Origin: Caldifarciminota bacterium
Lineage (GTDB): Bacteria > Hydrothermota > Tepidihabitantia > Tepidihabitantales > Tepidihabitantaceae
Length of the DNA: 24,102 nt
Reading direction: 5' to 3'
Assembly: GCA_011049385.1 (NCBI GenBank)
Contig: DSBX01000201.1
Location: 1-24,102, forward strand
This document shows, one piece after another, positions 12,507 to 20,398 of this stretch. Each line of letters opens with the position of its first letter. Within the stretch, counting starts at the first letter, position 1. A program made the translations under genes and the position numbers. The notes under the pieces are model-generated. The model ran no database searches, was not told the origin of the DNA, and was given only the letters and a program-made list of their open reading frames with translations.

Positions 12507-14894
12507 ATGATGGCAGCGCCGCATAGCGAAACCGGGCGGCCGGTCCGGATCGTAGTGGACGGCACCACCAATACCGACCCGGCCACGCGCCGGCGGTTGG
12601 GCATTGCGATCATCCCGATCCACATTTCAGGTCTGCCCGGGGAGGTGGCGTCCCGCCTTGCGGCCGGCGGGCACGAAGCGCTCTATGACCACCTCGACCG
12701 CCCGCACCGGCCCGAGGAGCAATGCGGCACCCGGGCCGGCAGTGTCTGGGAGGCGCGGCAGGTCTTTGAGGACCTCATCCGCTGGGAAGACTGCGATATC
12801 ATCTGTCTCGTTGCCTGCGGTCGGTTGTCGGCAGTTTACGATAACGCTTCCCGGGCCGCGCGCGAGCTGTCCGGCCGGTATGAGAATCGAATCGTCGTGC
12901 TCGGCGAGCAGGCCTTTCTTGCGCTGGAACTGCTGGGCGAGGCTGCGGCAGCATACGCGGCGGCCGGGCACGGGTTCGAGGAGGTGCTGGCGTTCATCGA
13001 GGACAAGCAGGACCGGGCGTTCATGACCGGCAGTATCGTTGACCTCGCCCGCCTGCGCCGCTCGGGTCGGGTGGCGATACCCCGGACACTTACCCTTGTC
13101 GCCCGGCCCTTTCTTCGGCTGTTCGGGTTGGTGCCAACCTTCATCCTCGAAGAGGGGCGGCCGCGCACGACTGCGCTCATCCGCAAGCGCCGGCTTGCTT
13201 GCCACGCGCTCGATACCACGTCCGAACGGGTCGGGTTTCACGAGCCGGTCATTGCCCGGGTCGCCTACAGCGGTAGTGGCGTGCGCGCTGAAGCCGAGAA
13301 GCTGCGGGATGCTGTGGTGGAGAGCCCGGAACTCAGGTTGGCCGAACCGGTGGCAATCGAGCGGGTGAGCCCGGTCGTCGGGGTGCACGCCGGGTCCAGC
13401 CTGGTTGCTTTCGCGGCGCTTGGGCTGGGCTACGATTTGCTTTCGACGCCGGTGCTGGTCCGAATCCTGCAGGCGGCGCAGGCGGAACTGCAGAACTTCC
13501 GGCGGATGCTCAACGCCATCAACGTTTTCCCGGTGCGCGATGGCGATACCGGCTCGAACCTGCTCTCGCCGCTGACGGGCGTTGACACGGAGATTGCCGA
13601 AGACCTGCCTTTTCCGGAAGCGCTGGACCGCGTCGCGTCACTGGTTGCCCGGCGGGGCGGCGGCTACTCGGGCGGGGCACTGGCCGCCTACCTGCTCGGG
13701 GTGGCGGCCCACGTCCGGGCTCACGAGTCCGGGCCGGAACTAGGTCTTGAAACCCTGGTCGGTGCGCTGGCCCGGGGCACGGACCGCGCCTACGAGTACT
13801 TCGGCGAAGACGCGAAGGAAGGGACGATTCTAAGCGTGATGCGGGCCTGCGACCGCGCCGCGGCCGAGGCGTTCAGGACCAGGCCTACCCTGCGCCACGT
13901 GCTGGGCCATGCCTGGCTGGCCGCGACCGACGAGCTTCTGAGCCCGGCGGTCCAGCCGGTTGAGATTCTGCGCCGCGAGCACCTTGCCCACGCGGGCGGG
14001 GTCGGTTTCGCGTTGCTGTTCTGGGCCGCGCTTGACACGCTCGGGCTGAGCCGGGATAGCCGTTTGCGCGAGCGACGACGGCTGGTCCTGTACGAGGTCC
14101 GGCGGCATGCGGAACTCGGCGGCAGGCTCGTCTACCGCCGCCAACCCGCGGGACTGCGCGGCTACTGCGTCGAAGCCAGCGTGCGCGGAGACGTGGCCCG
14201 TGAGCTGAGAGCCGAGTTCGGGACCCTCGATAATCGCTTGGCGGAGCCGAAGCTGACCTTCAATTTCGCCGACGGGGTGACTCACTTCCACTTCCACGTC
14301 TCGCCCGGTCTCGAAGCCGAAGTCTTGCGGATAGCGGCCCGCCACGGGTTTGCCGAACAGCCCAGGCCGCCGACCCGACTCGACAAGCGCCGGCGCGAAA
14401 TCGTCGGCTTCCGGCTCCTCGGTATCCTGAAGCGCATCGCCGGCCACATCGTGTCCTTCTCTGTCAACTGGGTCGCCTATGCCCTGCTCTTCCCGATAAT
14501 GCGTTACCGTGCTTACCGGCGCCTGAAGGCGCTGGAGACGAAAATCGAACACCTCGCGCTCAGCCGGCTTGGCCTCGCGGCCCTGGCCGACACGACCCCC
14601 CGGGCCTGCCTGCTGTTGGATGCGCAGGGAAACGTGACTTTCGCCAACGCGTCGGCCGGGCGTCCGGTCGCCACGGATGCGGGTGTGATCGAGGATTACC
14701 TGCCCCGGGAAGAGGCCCGGGTTCTGCGATTCCGACTGTCCGAAGCGGATGGTCGGCAGGCGGCATTCAGCTTCAACGTCGGGGACCGGGTGATGACGGT
14801 CCAGCCGCTCGGTGACAACCATCGGGCCGGCGGCTTCCTGGTCCTGATCGACCGCGCGGGCACGGCGTCGGTCCGCGCCCGGGTCGATGACTGA
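12507..14894 (+). CDS. DegV-DAK2 (FakB-FakA-like) fusion with membrane helix and PAS-like tail
   Basis: This 795-residue protein combines modules that are separate in the Firmicute fatty acid kinase. Residues about 12-290 are DegV/FakB-like, a fatty-acid-binding fold (VRIVVDGTTNTD, LRRSGRV, VVGVHAGSS). Residues about 325-500 are a DAK2/DhaL kinase domain with the metal-binding NVFPVRDGDTGSNLL (DGDTG 345-349), GYSG (386-389, usually GNSG), EGTILSVMRAC and HAGG (495-498, usually DAGG). A FakA-like C-terminal domain follows (LRGYCVEASV, HFHFHVSPGLEAEVL). Residues about 643-667 form one hydrophobic helix, and about 695-780 look like a PAS fold (ACLLLDAQGNVTFANASAG). It probably phosphorylates fatty acids for lipid synthesis at the membrane. 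An open frame extends back to 12324 through the terminator, which is not coding. Confidence 0.85.
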   Translation: MMAAPHSETGRPVRIVVDGTTNTDPATRRRLGIAIIPIHISGLPGEVASRLAAGGHEALYDHLDRPHRPEEQCGTRAGSVWEARQVFEDLIRWEDCDIICLVACGRLSAVYDNASRAARELSGRYENRIVVLGEQAFLALELLGEAAAAYAAAGHGFEEVLAFIEDKQDRAFMTGSIVDLARLRRSGRVAIPRTLTLVARPFLRLFGLVPTFILEEGRPRTTALIRKRRLACHALDTTSERVGFHEPVIARVAYSGSGVRAEAEKLRDAVVESPELRLAEPVAIERVSPVVGVHAGSSLVAFAALGLGYDLLSTPVLVRILQAAQAELQNFRRMLNAINVFPVRDGDTGSNLLSPLTGVDTEIAEDLPFPEALDRVASLVARRGGGYSGGALAAYLLGVAAHVRAHESGPELGLETLVGALARGTDRAYEYFGEDAKEGTILSVMRACDRAAAEAFRTRPTLRHVLGHAWLAATDELLSPAVQPVEILRREHLAHAGGVGFALLFWAALDTLGLSRDSRLRERRRLVLYEVRRHAELGGRLVYRRQPAGLRGYCVEASVRGDVARELRAEFGTLDNRLAEPKLTFNFADGVTHFHFHVSPGLEAEVLRIAARHGFAEQPRPPTRLDKRRREIVGFRLLGILKRIAGHIVSFSVNWVAYALLFPIMRYRAYRRLKALETKIEHLALSRLGLAALADTTPRACLLLDAQGNVTFANASAGRPVATDAGVIEDYLPREEARVLRFRLSEADGRQAAFSFNVGDRVMTVQPLGDNHRAGGFLVLIDRAGTASVRARVDD

Positions 14895-15025
14895 GCGGTC
14901 GCAGTGCCGCTCTCCCCGGTTGCCGGTGCGGTTGCGATCACCGGGTCGGACGCGGTCATCGCCCGTTGCGGGTTGTGGTTTTGCGTCGTATTCGGGGCCG
15001 ACCGGCAGGGCAATTGCCGGCGAGT

Positions 15026-15053
15026 TTGACCGGCGCCCGGTCCGGGCTAGACT
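15026..15053 (+). promoter_or_regulatory. Promoter placed for a leaderless transcript
   Basis: TTGACC at 15026-15031, a 16-base spacer and TAGACT at 15048-15053. The expected transcription start is at about 15060, at the ATG (15061) itself. No Shine-Dalgarno sequence is seen. The region 14895-15025 before it holds nothing else I can name. Confidence 0.5.
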
Positions 15054-15060
15054 GAAAAGT

Positions 15061-15387
15061 ATGTCCACCAAGGACCACGAATCACTCTGGGCCGATGTGC
15101 GCGAGTGGCTGTCCGACGCTACCCGCAGTGCGATACGCGAGGCCGAGGACCTGACCCGGCGGGGCAAGCTGAAGCTGGAGATAATGAACCTGTCAAGCCG
15201 GCTGGAGCGCAGGTTTGCCGAACTGGGGGGACGGATCTACGAGCAGGCCAGGACCAAGCCTGAGACACCGGTTCCGCTTGCGCCATATCGCCTGCTGATT
15301 GCCGACATCGCGAAGCTGGAAGCCGAGCGGACGAAGAAGCGCGCGCAGTACGAGGCCGAGAAGCGCCGGCGCGGCCAGTCGGAGTAA
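15061..15387 (+). CDS. Small coiled-coil protein, function unknown
   Basis: This 108-residue protein is predicted to be almost wholly helical. Its parts are an N-terminal acidic/aromatic segment (LWADVREWLSDATRSAIREA), a basic linker (LTRRGKLKLEIMNLSSRLE), a helix with FAELGGRIYEQ, a short Pro-rich break (KPETPVPLAPY), and a final charged coiled coil (IAKLEAERTKKRAQYEAEK). The pattern resembles small cytoplasmic helical proteins found in many anaerobes, but I know no function. The ATG at 15061 is chosen by its position right after a promoter; the frame stays open upstream to 14887 but without any ribosome binding site. It converges on pyrE, with four bases between the two stops. Confidence 0.65.
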   Translation: MSTKDHESLWADVREWLSDATRSAIREAEDLTRRGKLKLEIMNLSSRLERRFAELGGRIYEQARTKPETPVPLAPYRLLIADIAKLEAERTKKRAQYEAEKRRRGQSE

Positions 15388-15391
15388 CTCG

Positions 15392-15958
15392 CTACCTGCC
15401 GCCGCGGCCGGGCGCGGTGAGCGGAACGCTGTCACGGCAGAGCGGGCAGTCGGTCGCTTCCCAGGTTTCGACCGCCCGGCGGTAGACGGCTTCGTACGGC
15501 CTGTCGAGACGGTTACTGCCGCCACTGCGGTCAATGTAGACCCCGATTCCGACAACCTGCGAAGGGTGGCCGGCAAGGGCGGCGAGGGTTTCGACCAGCG
15601 AGCCGCCGGTGGTCATCACGTCGTCCACGACCAGCACGCGGTCTTCCGGTCCAAGCCGGAAGCCCCGGCCGATCTTGCGGCCGGTCTCGGCCTTTTCGGC
15701 GATGACACTGCGCGCGCCGAGGAGACGGGCGACTTCGTAGGCGATGATGATGCCGCCGGTGGTCGGGCCGCAGACCGCGGTCACGCCCGCCTTGCTGAAT
15801 CTGTCGGCGAGAGCGACGGCGAAGCGTTCGCAGAGCGGCGGGGCTTCGAGGATGCGGAACTTCTCGAAGTAGTGGTCGGAGTGGCGGCCGGAAGTGAGCA
15901 GGAAATGTCCTTCAAGCAGGACGCCGCTTTCCTTGAGCAGTTGACCATATTCGTCCAC
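15392..15958 (-). CDS. pyrE: Orotate phosphoribosyltransferase
   Basis: This 188-residue enzyme makes OMP from orotate and PRPP. The PRPP-binding motif is VLVVDDVMTTGGSL, and the N-terminal SGVLLEGHFLLTSGRHSDHYFEKF is typical of this OPRT subgroup. CGPTTGGIIIAYEVARLLG provides the phosphate-binding loop. The C-terminus carries an extra CPLC-containing tail (TDCPLCRDSVPL), seen in some family members. The start is a GTG at 15958, three bases after the pyrF stop, with AAGGAGG inside the last pyrF codons. It is the last gene of the minus-strand operon. There is no terminator before the convergent neighbour. Confidence 0.94.
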   Translation of the reverse strand: MDEYGQLLKESGVLLEGHFLLTSGRHSDHYFEKFRILEAPPLCERFAVALADRFSKAGVTAVCGPTTGGIIIAYEVARLLGARSVIAEKAETGRKIGRGFRLGPEDRVLVVDDVMTTGGSLVETLAALAGHPSQVVGIGVYIDRSGGSNRLDRPYEAVYRRAVETWEATDCPLCRDSVPLTAPGRGGR

Positions 15959-15961
15959 GGG

Positions 15962-16669
15962 TCAGCCTCCTTCTGCCGTTCGGGTCAGCTCGGACCGGAT
16001 TTCGGACGCGGCCCGGACCGGGTCGGGCGCGGCATATATCGGCCGGCCGACGACGATGTAGTCCGCGCCGTCGCGGGCAGCCTGGGCGGGTGTAGCGACC
16101 CGGGCCTGGTCGTCCTTCGCGCCGACCGCGGGCCGAATGCCCGGGCAGACCGCGAGGAAGCCGGAACCGCATTTCGTTTTGACCTTTCGGACTTCCTGCG
16201 GCGAACAGACGATGCCGTCACAGCCGGATGCCTGCGCGAGCCGAGCCAGCTCGAGCACGCGCTCTTCGAGCGGCCGGGTGCAGCCGAAGGCCCGGGCCAG
16301 TTCGGCCGCATCGAGACTGGTCAGGACCGTGACCCCGAGGATGCGCGGTCGGTCGGCACCGAAGGCGGCGGCGGCATCGGACGCGGCCCGCATCATCTTC
16401 TCCCCGCCGGTGGCGTGGACGGTGAGGAGTTTCGCGCCGAGCTCGCCGGCCGTGGTCACCGCGTCGGCCACGACCGAAGGTATGTCGTGGAACTTGAGGT
16501 CGAGGAAGACCTCGGTGCGTTCCGCGAAGCGGCGGATGAGCGCGGGGCCGCCCCGGCCGAAGACGTCCATCTGCAACTTGTAACAGTCCACCGTCGCGCC
16601 GAGGGTGTCGAGCCACTCAAGGGCACGGTTCGGGTCCGCGAGGTTCAGGGCAAGGGCGATTCTCGTCAA
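15962..16669 (-). CDS. pyrF: Orotidine 5'-phosphate decarboxylase
   Basis: This 235-residue TIM-barrel enzyme carries out the last step of UMP synthesis. The catalytic Asp-Lys-Asp array is in VFLDLKFHDIPS. The opening TRIALALNLADPNRALEW and the phosphate-binding segment (CPGIRPAVGAKDDQARVATP with GADYIVVGRPIY) match the family. The start is a TTG at 16669 overlapping the pyrD stop (TTGA). AGGAGGG a few bases upstream, inside the end of pyrD, supports this rare start codon. No better start lies nearby. It is translationally coupled on both sides within the operon. Confidence 0.94.
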   Translation of the reverse strand: MTRIALALNLADPNRALEWLDTLGATVDCYKLQMDVFGRGGPALIRRFAERTEVFLDLKFHDIPSVVADAVTTAGELGAKLLTVHATGGEKMMRAASDAAAAFGADRPRILGVTVLTSLDAAELARAFGCTRPLEERVLELARLAQASGCDGIVCSPQEVRKVKTKCGSGFLAVCPGIRPAVGAKDDQARVATPAQAARDGADYIVVGRPIYAAPDPVRAASEIRSELTRTAEGG

Positions 16670-17562
16670 TTCTCCCTCCTGGTTCTTCCGACAAGGTCGT
16701 CCCAGTCGCGTAACCGGCGGGCGCGGCAGAACGTAGCGAGTTCGCGGGCGACGCGTCCGGGTGCCTGCGGGTCGGCGAGGCTGGCACTGCCGACCTGGAC
16801 CAGCCGCGCGCCTGCGCTGAGGAAGTCGGCCGCGTCCGCGCCGTTCATCACCCCGCCGCAGGCGACGACCGGGATGCCGATTGCGGGCGCGACGCGGTCC
16901 ACGCAGTAGAGCGCAAAGGGTTTGAGGCAGGGGCCGGAGACGCCGCCGGTCCGGCCGCCGAGGAAGGGCCGGCCTTCGGGGCCGAGCGCCAGCCCGAAAA
17001 GGGTGTTGAGTACGGTGACCGCATCCGCACCCCCGGCCTCGGCGGCGCGGGCGGTTTCCGCCGGGTCAACGAAGTTGGCGGTGAGCTTGACGATGAGCGG
17101 CTTCTTCGTCCGCCGCCGGCAGAGCCGGGTGATGCGCTCAACCGCGGCCGGGCTTGCGCCGAACGCGGTGCCGCCTTCGCGGACGTTGGGGCAGGAGACG
17201 TTCAGTTCGAAGGCGTCCACCCTCGGATGGGCAAGCCGTTCGACGAGTTCGGCGTACTCGCCGGGCCGGGAGCCGGCAACGTTGACGATGACCCGGCAAC
17301 GGAGGCGGCCTATCCGGGGCAGGAAGTGGCCGACGAAGGTCGCGAGGCCCGGGTTCTCGAGCCCGACCGAGTTGATGATGCCGCCCGGGCATTCGGCGAT
17401 GCGTGGAGGCGGGTTGCCGGCACGGGGTTCGAGGGTGATGCCCTTGGTGACGATGCCACCGAGCTGGTTGGAGACATCGGCGAACCGGAGCCCGAACTCC
17501 CAGGTGCCGGACGCGGCGAGCACCGGGCTGGCGAACTCGAGTCCGGCGAGCCGGACCGACAT
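16666..17562 (-). CDS. pyrD: Dihydroorotate dehydrogenase, class 1B catalytic subunit
   Basis: This 298-residue FMN enzyme oxidises dihydroorotate to orotate. In class 1B it works with PyrK and uses NAD. It shows LAGLEFASPVLAASGTWEFG, the FMN-loop region KGITLEPRAGNPPPR, and ELNVSCPNVREGGTAFG with the catalytic cysteine of class 1 enzymes (class 2 has serine). PLIVKLTANFVD and ACGGVMNGADAADFL complete the barrel. ATG at 17562 has GAGGTGG nine bases upstream. A GTG at 17568 that overlaps the pyrK stop would be too close to that site. The adjoining pyrK confirms the class 1B assignment. Confidence 0.94.
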   Translation of the reverse strand: MSVRLAGLEFASPVLAASGTWEFGLRFADVSNQLGGIVTKGITLEPRAGNPPPRIAECPGGIINSVGLENPGLATFVGHFLPRIGRLRCRVIVNVAGSRPGEYAELVERLAHPRVDAFELNVSCPNVREGGTAFGASPAAVERITRLCRRRTKKPLIVKLTANFVDPAETARAAEAGGADAVTVLNTLFGLALGPEGRPFLGGRTGGVSGPCLKPFALYCVDRVAPAIGIPVVACGGVMNGADAADFLSAGARLVQVGSASLADPQAPGRVARELATFCRARRLRDWDDLVGRTRREN

Positions 17563-17564
17563 TT

Positions 17565-18320
17565 TCACCAGGCCACCTCGTTGAGCAATACGACCGGGCC
17601 GTCGGCGCAGAACCGGACCCAGCCGCCGCCCTTGCGGGGGAGGGCACAGCAGTAGCAGATGCCGGTGCCGCAACCCATCCGTTCTTCGATGAAGCCCCAG
17701 ACCGGGACCGGGTCAAGACGACGGACCAGTGCCCGGAGCATCGGCTTCGGGCCGCAGGTGAACACCAGCGGACGGTCGAGCTTCGCGGCCGCATCTGCCG
17801 CAGGTTCGATGACCGGGCCGGGGAAGCCGAGACTGCCGTCGTCGGTGGTCAGTATGGGTTTCGTGCCCAGGGCGCGGAATTCCCGGCGCAGGATGAGTTG
17901 CTCGCGGGTGCGAGCGCCGAGGACCGCATGTACGCGGTTGCCGGTGGCGAGCCTTCGGGCCGTGAAGAGCAGGGGCGCGATGCCGATGCCGCCGCCAACG
18001 AGCAGGACGTTGCGGTTGCGAGGAGCGGGCGCGGGGCGACCGAGCGGCCCGAGGACGTCGAGTCGGTCCCCGGTTCGGGTACGGGCGAGGAGTGCGGTGC
18101 CCCGGCCGACCACCCGGAAAGCGAGCCTGACCCGGCCCTCATCGGCGTCACAGACCGAAAGCGGACGTCGGAGCAGGGGGTCGGGTCCGTCGCCGACCCG
18201 GATGTTGAGGAACTGTCCGGGCTTGACCCGTTGGGCCAGTCCGGGCGCGTCCAATTCGATGAGGAATACGTCCGGGCAGAGCCGGCGACGGGCGAGGACC
18301 GGGTAGGCGACCGGCCTCAC
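17565..18320 (-). CDS. pyrK: Dihydroorotate dehydrogenase electron transfer subunit
   Basis: This 251-residue ferredoxin-reductase-like subunit passes electrons from PyrD to NAD. The FAD-binding part has PLLRRPLSVCDADEG. VGGGIGIAPLLFTAR lies in the nucleotide-binding region. The C-terminal [2Fe-2S] site is MGCGTGICYCCALP with a final ligand in FCADGPV, the class 1B PyrK pattern. One extra Cys (CYCC) sits beside the usual ligands. The start is a GTG at 18320 overlapping the stop of the TPR/Pal gene (GTGA), and its own stop overlaps the GTG preceding pyrD. No separate promoter is visible, so it depends on the promoter at 20273-20300. Confidence 0.93.
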   Translation of the reverse strand: MRPVAYPVLARRRLCPDVFLIELDAPGLAQRVKPGQFLNIRVGDGPDPLLRRPLSVCDADEGRVRLAFRVVGRGTALLARTRTGDRLDVLGPLGRPAPAPRNRNVLLVGGGIGIAPLLFTARRLATGNRVHAVLGARTREQLILRREFRALGTKPILTTDDGSLGFPGPVIEPAADAAAKLDRPLVFTCGPKPMLRALVRRLDPVPVWGFIEERMGCGTGICYCCALPRKGGGWVRFCADGPVVLLNEVAW

Positions 18321-20242
18321 AGCAGGCTGAACTCCACCCGGCGGTCGCGCCAGTATCCCTCCGGGCCGGAAGAAATGGTTTCGGAACTGCCGCGGGTCGC
18401 GGTTTCGAGCCGGACCGGGTCAATGCCCGCGCGTTCAAGCCAAGCCCGCACCGCCTCGGCCCGTCGGCGGCCAAGTCCGAGGTTGTAGTCGTCCTCGCCG
18501 CGCGGGTCGCAGTGTCCGGTGAGGCGCAGGCGTCGGGCCGGATGCTCGCGTAGCCAGGTCGCGATGCGGCCGAGCGCGGCGGTGTCCACGTCCCTGATGT
18601 CGGCCCGGTCGAAGGCGAAGCGTATCGGGCCGAAGGCGGTATCTGCGGCCGGTGGCGCAGGGCGTTCCGGCGGGGCGGGCTGCGGGCCTTCGGGCCGGCC
18701 GGGCGCGGGGTCCGGCTCCGTGGGCCGGGCCGGTTTCCCGGGTGGGCTCACCGGTGGTGTCCGCGGGCGCTCGCGCGGCGGCCTGTCCGGTCCGGGGTCC
18801 GGCGGCAGAGACGGGGGCGGCTCATCTCCGGTATCGCCGACGAACACCGGGTCGGGCGGAGGTTCGGTCTTGACCGGCTCCTTTGGCGGCGCGGGCGGAG
18901 AGGACGCGGCCGCAACGGTGGTCGGGCGCGGCGGGGCGGGCAGTCCGAGCCAGCGCTTTGCCTCGTTGGCGTATTCGGTTCTCGGGTATTCGGCGATGAG
19001 GCGCTTTAGTTCCGGGACCGCGCCCAGGCTGTCGTCCTCGACGTAACGGGATATCCAGGCCCGAGCCAGCATCGCCTTGGGCGCCCAGTCGCTGTCCGGG
19101 AATGAATCGCGGACCTGCTGGTACAGGCGTCGGGCTTCGTCGTGCTCGCCGAGGTTGAGGTTGTGGACTTCGGCAAGCAGGAAGAGCGCATCGGCCGGCT
19201 CGGCGACACCGGTTGATTCCGCGCGGGCGATGGCGTCGAGGAGCGAGAGCCGCTTTATGGCCTGAATGCCGTGTTCGGAGGTTCCACGGCGGGAGCGGGC
19301 GGTGTCGTAATGGGCCCGGGCAAGCTCGAACTCGCCGTGCTCTTCGTGGTGCTTGCCGATACGGAAGAAGGCCTCGGCGCCGAAGTCGTTCGAGCCGCGG
19401 ACCTTGCGCCAGGTCTGGAGTGCATCCGCTTCGCGACCGGTCTCGGCGAGGGCCCGACCGAGCAGGACGTGGCCTTCGTCATCAAGGTCCGGGTAGCGGC
19501 CGAGCGCTTCGCGGATGAGCGGCACCGCTTCGTCGTGCCTGCCCTGGGCGATAAGCGCGTCGGCAATCCTGAACCGGACCGAAGCTCTTTCCTTGGGGTC
19601 GGAGATGAGCGTGGCGAGCCGGCGGTATGACTGCTCGCAGGATTCCCAGCGGCCGAGCCGCGCACAACTTGCGGCCAGTTGGCGCAAGGCATCGAGGCGG
19701 TGCCGGGTCTTCGGGTGCTCTTCAAGGAAGACGGCCAGCGAGTCCGCGGCGCGGGACCAGTCCTCGCGTGCGTGGAACGAGGAGGCGAGATGGAAGGCCG
19801 CGCCGTCGCGCAACTGCGGGTAGTCGCGCCGGACCTGGTCAAGCAGGACCCGGGCCGGGCCGTACTCGCGGTTACGGAGCATCGCCAGCCCGCGATAGTA
19901 GACCGCCCGGGGAACCAGCGGGGACTCGGGGAAGGCGAGCACGAGCTGGTCGAAATGGCGGATGGCGCGGCCGTACTGGCCCATCTCGTAGTAGCTCTGG
20001 CCGATGAGGAAGGTGGCATCGTCGGCCCAGCGCGAGTTCGGCCAGCGCGTGAGCACCAGCGCCGACTTTTCGACCGCCTTTTCGAACCGGCTCCGGGCCT
20101 GGCCGACCTGGCGCTGTTCGGAGAGTTGGACGCCCTCGCGGTAGTAGCGCTGGGCGTTGTAGAAGGTGTTGAAGTAGGCACAACCGGCGAAGAGCAGGAG
20201 CGCCGGCAACAGCCGGGCCGACCGGCGGATGAGTTTCGGCAT
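18317..20242 (-). CDS. TPR lipoprotein with Pal/OmpA peptidoglycan-binding domain
   Basis: This 641-residue envelope protein starts with a lipoprotein signal (LLPALLLFAGC, lipidated Cys at 21) followed by AYFNTFYNAQRYYREG, a motif I associate with TPR lipoproteins of FCB-related bacteria. Residues about 30-430 hold many TPR-like repeats, including YbgF/BamD-type ones (DDATFLIGQSYYEMGQYGRAI, ADALIAQGRHDEAVPLI). Residues 434-536 are a Pro-rich linker long enough to span part of the envelope. Residues 537-641 are an OmpA/Pal domain (IRFAFDRADI, TGHCDPRGEDDYNLGLGRRRA, RDRRVEF) that binds peptidoglycan. It looks like CpoB/YbgF and Pal in a single chain. The ATG is 24 bases from the expected transcription start; the ribosome binding site is weak. 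It is the first gene of the pyr operon, which is unusual. Confidence 0.88.
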   Translation of the reverse strand: MPKLIRRSARLLPALLLFAGCAYFNTFYNAQRYYREGVQLSEQRQVGQARSRFEKAVEKSALVLTRWPNSRWADDATFLIGQSYYEMGQYGRAIRHFDQLVLAFPESPLVPRAVYYRGLAMLRNREYGPARVLLDQVRRDYPQLRDGAAFHLASSFHAREDWSRAADSLAVFLEEHPKTRHRLDALRQLAASCARLGRWESCEQSYRRLATLISDPKERASVRFRIADALIAQGRHDEAVPLIREALGRYPDLDDEGHVLLGRALAETGREADALQTWRKVRGSNDFGAEAFFRIGKHHEEHGEFELARAHYDTARSRRGTSEHGIQAIKRLSLLDAIARAESTGVAEPADALFLLAEVHNLNLGEHDEARRLYQQVRDSFPDSDWAPKAMLARAWISRYVEDDSLGAVPELKRLIAEYPRTEYANEAKRWLGLPAPPRPTTVAAASSPPAPPKEPVKTEPPPDPVFVGDTGDEPPPSLPPDPGPDRPPRERPRTPPVSPPGKPARPTEPDPAPGRPEGPQPAPPERPAPPAADTAFGPIRFAFDRADIRDVDTAALGRIATWLREHPARRLRLTGHCDPRGEDDYNLGLGRRRAEAVRAWLERAGIDPVRLETATRGSSETISSGPEGYWRDRRVEFSLL

Positions 20243-20272
20243 TGTGTTTCTCAGCAGTAGAACCTCGTTACT

Positions 20273-20300
20273 AATCTAACCCTGCTCCGCCGGGTGTCAA
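20273..20300 (-). promoter_or_regulatory. Promoter of the minus-strand TPR/Pal-pyr operon
   Basis: Read on the minus strand: TTGACA at 20300-20295, a 16-base spacer and TAGATT at 20278-20273. The expected start is near 20266, about 24 bases before the ATG at 20242. The divergent tldD promoter lies back to back with it. Confidence 0.65.
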
Positions 20301-20321
20301 GGAGATGCCGGCGCGTCGGGC

Positions 20322-20350
20322 TTGCAAAGCGGGTCGGCCTGGGTGATAAT
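20322..20350 (+). promoter_or_regulatory. Promoter of tldD-pmbA
   Basis: TTGCAA at 20322-20327, a 17-base spacer and GATAAT at 20345-20350. The expected start near 20357 gives a leader of about 40 bases with AAGGAG at 20384-20389 before the tldD start. Confidence 0.6.
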
Positions 20351-20398
20351 GACAGTCGTTCGATTCGATTCGACAAACCAACCAAGGAGTCAGACGTG

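Noticed and set aside
15299..16909. Long plus-strand open frame opposite pyrE and pyrF
   Set aside because: pyrE and pyrF on the minus strand have complete motifs and coupled starts. The plus-strand frame has none.
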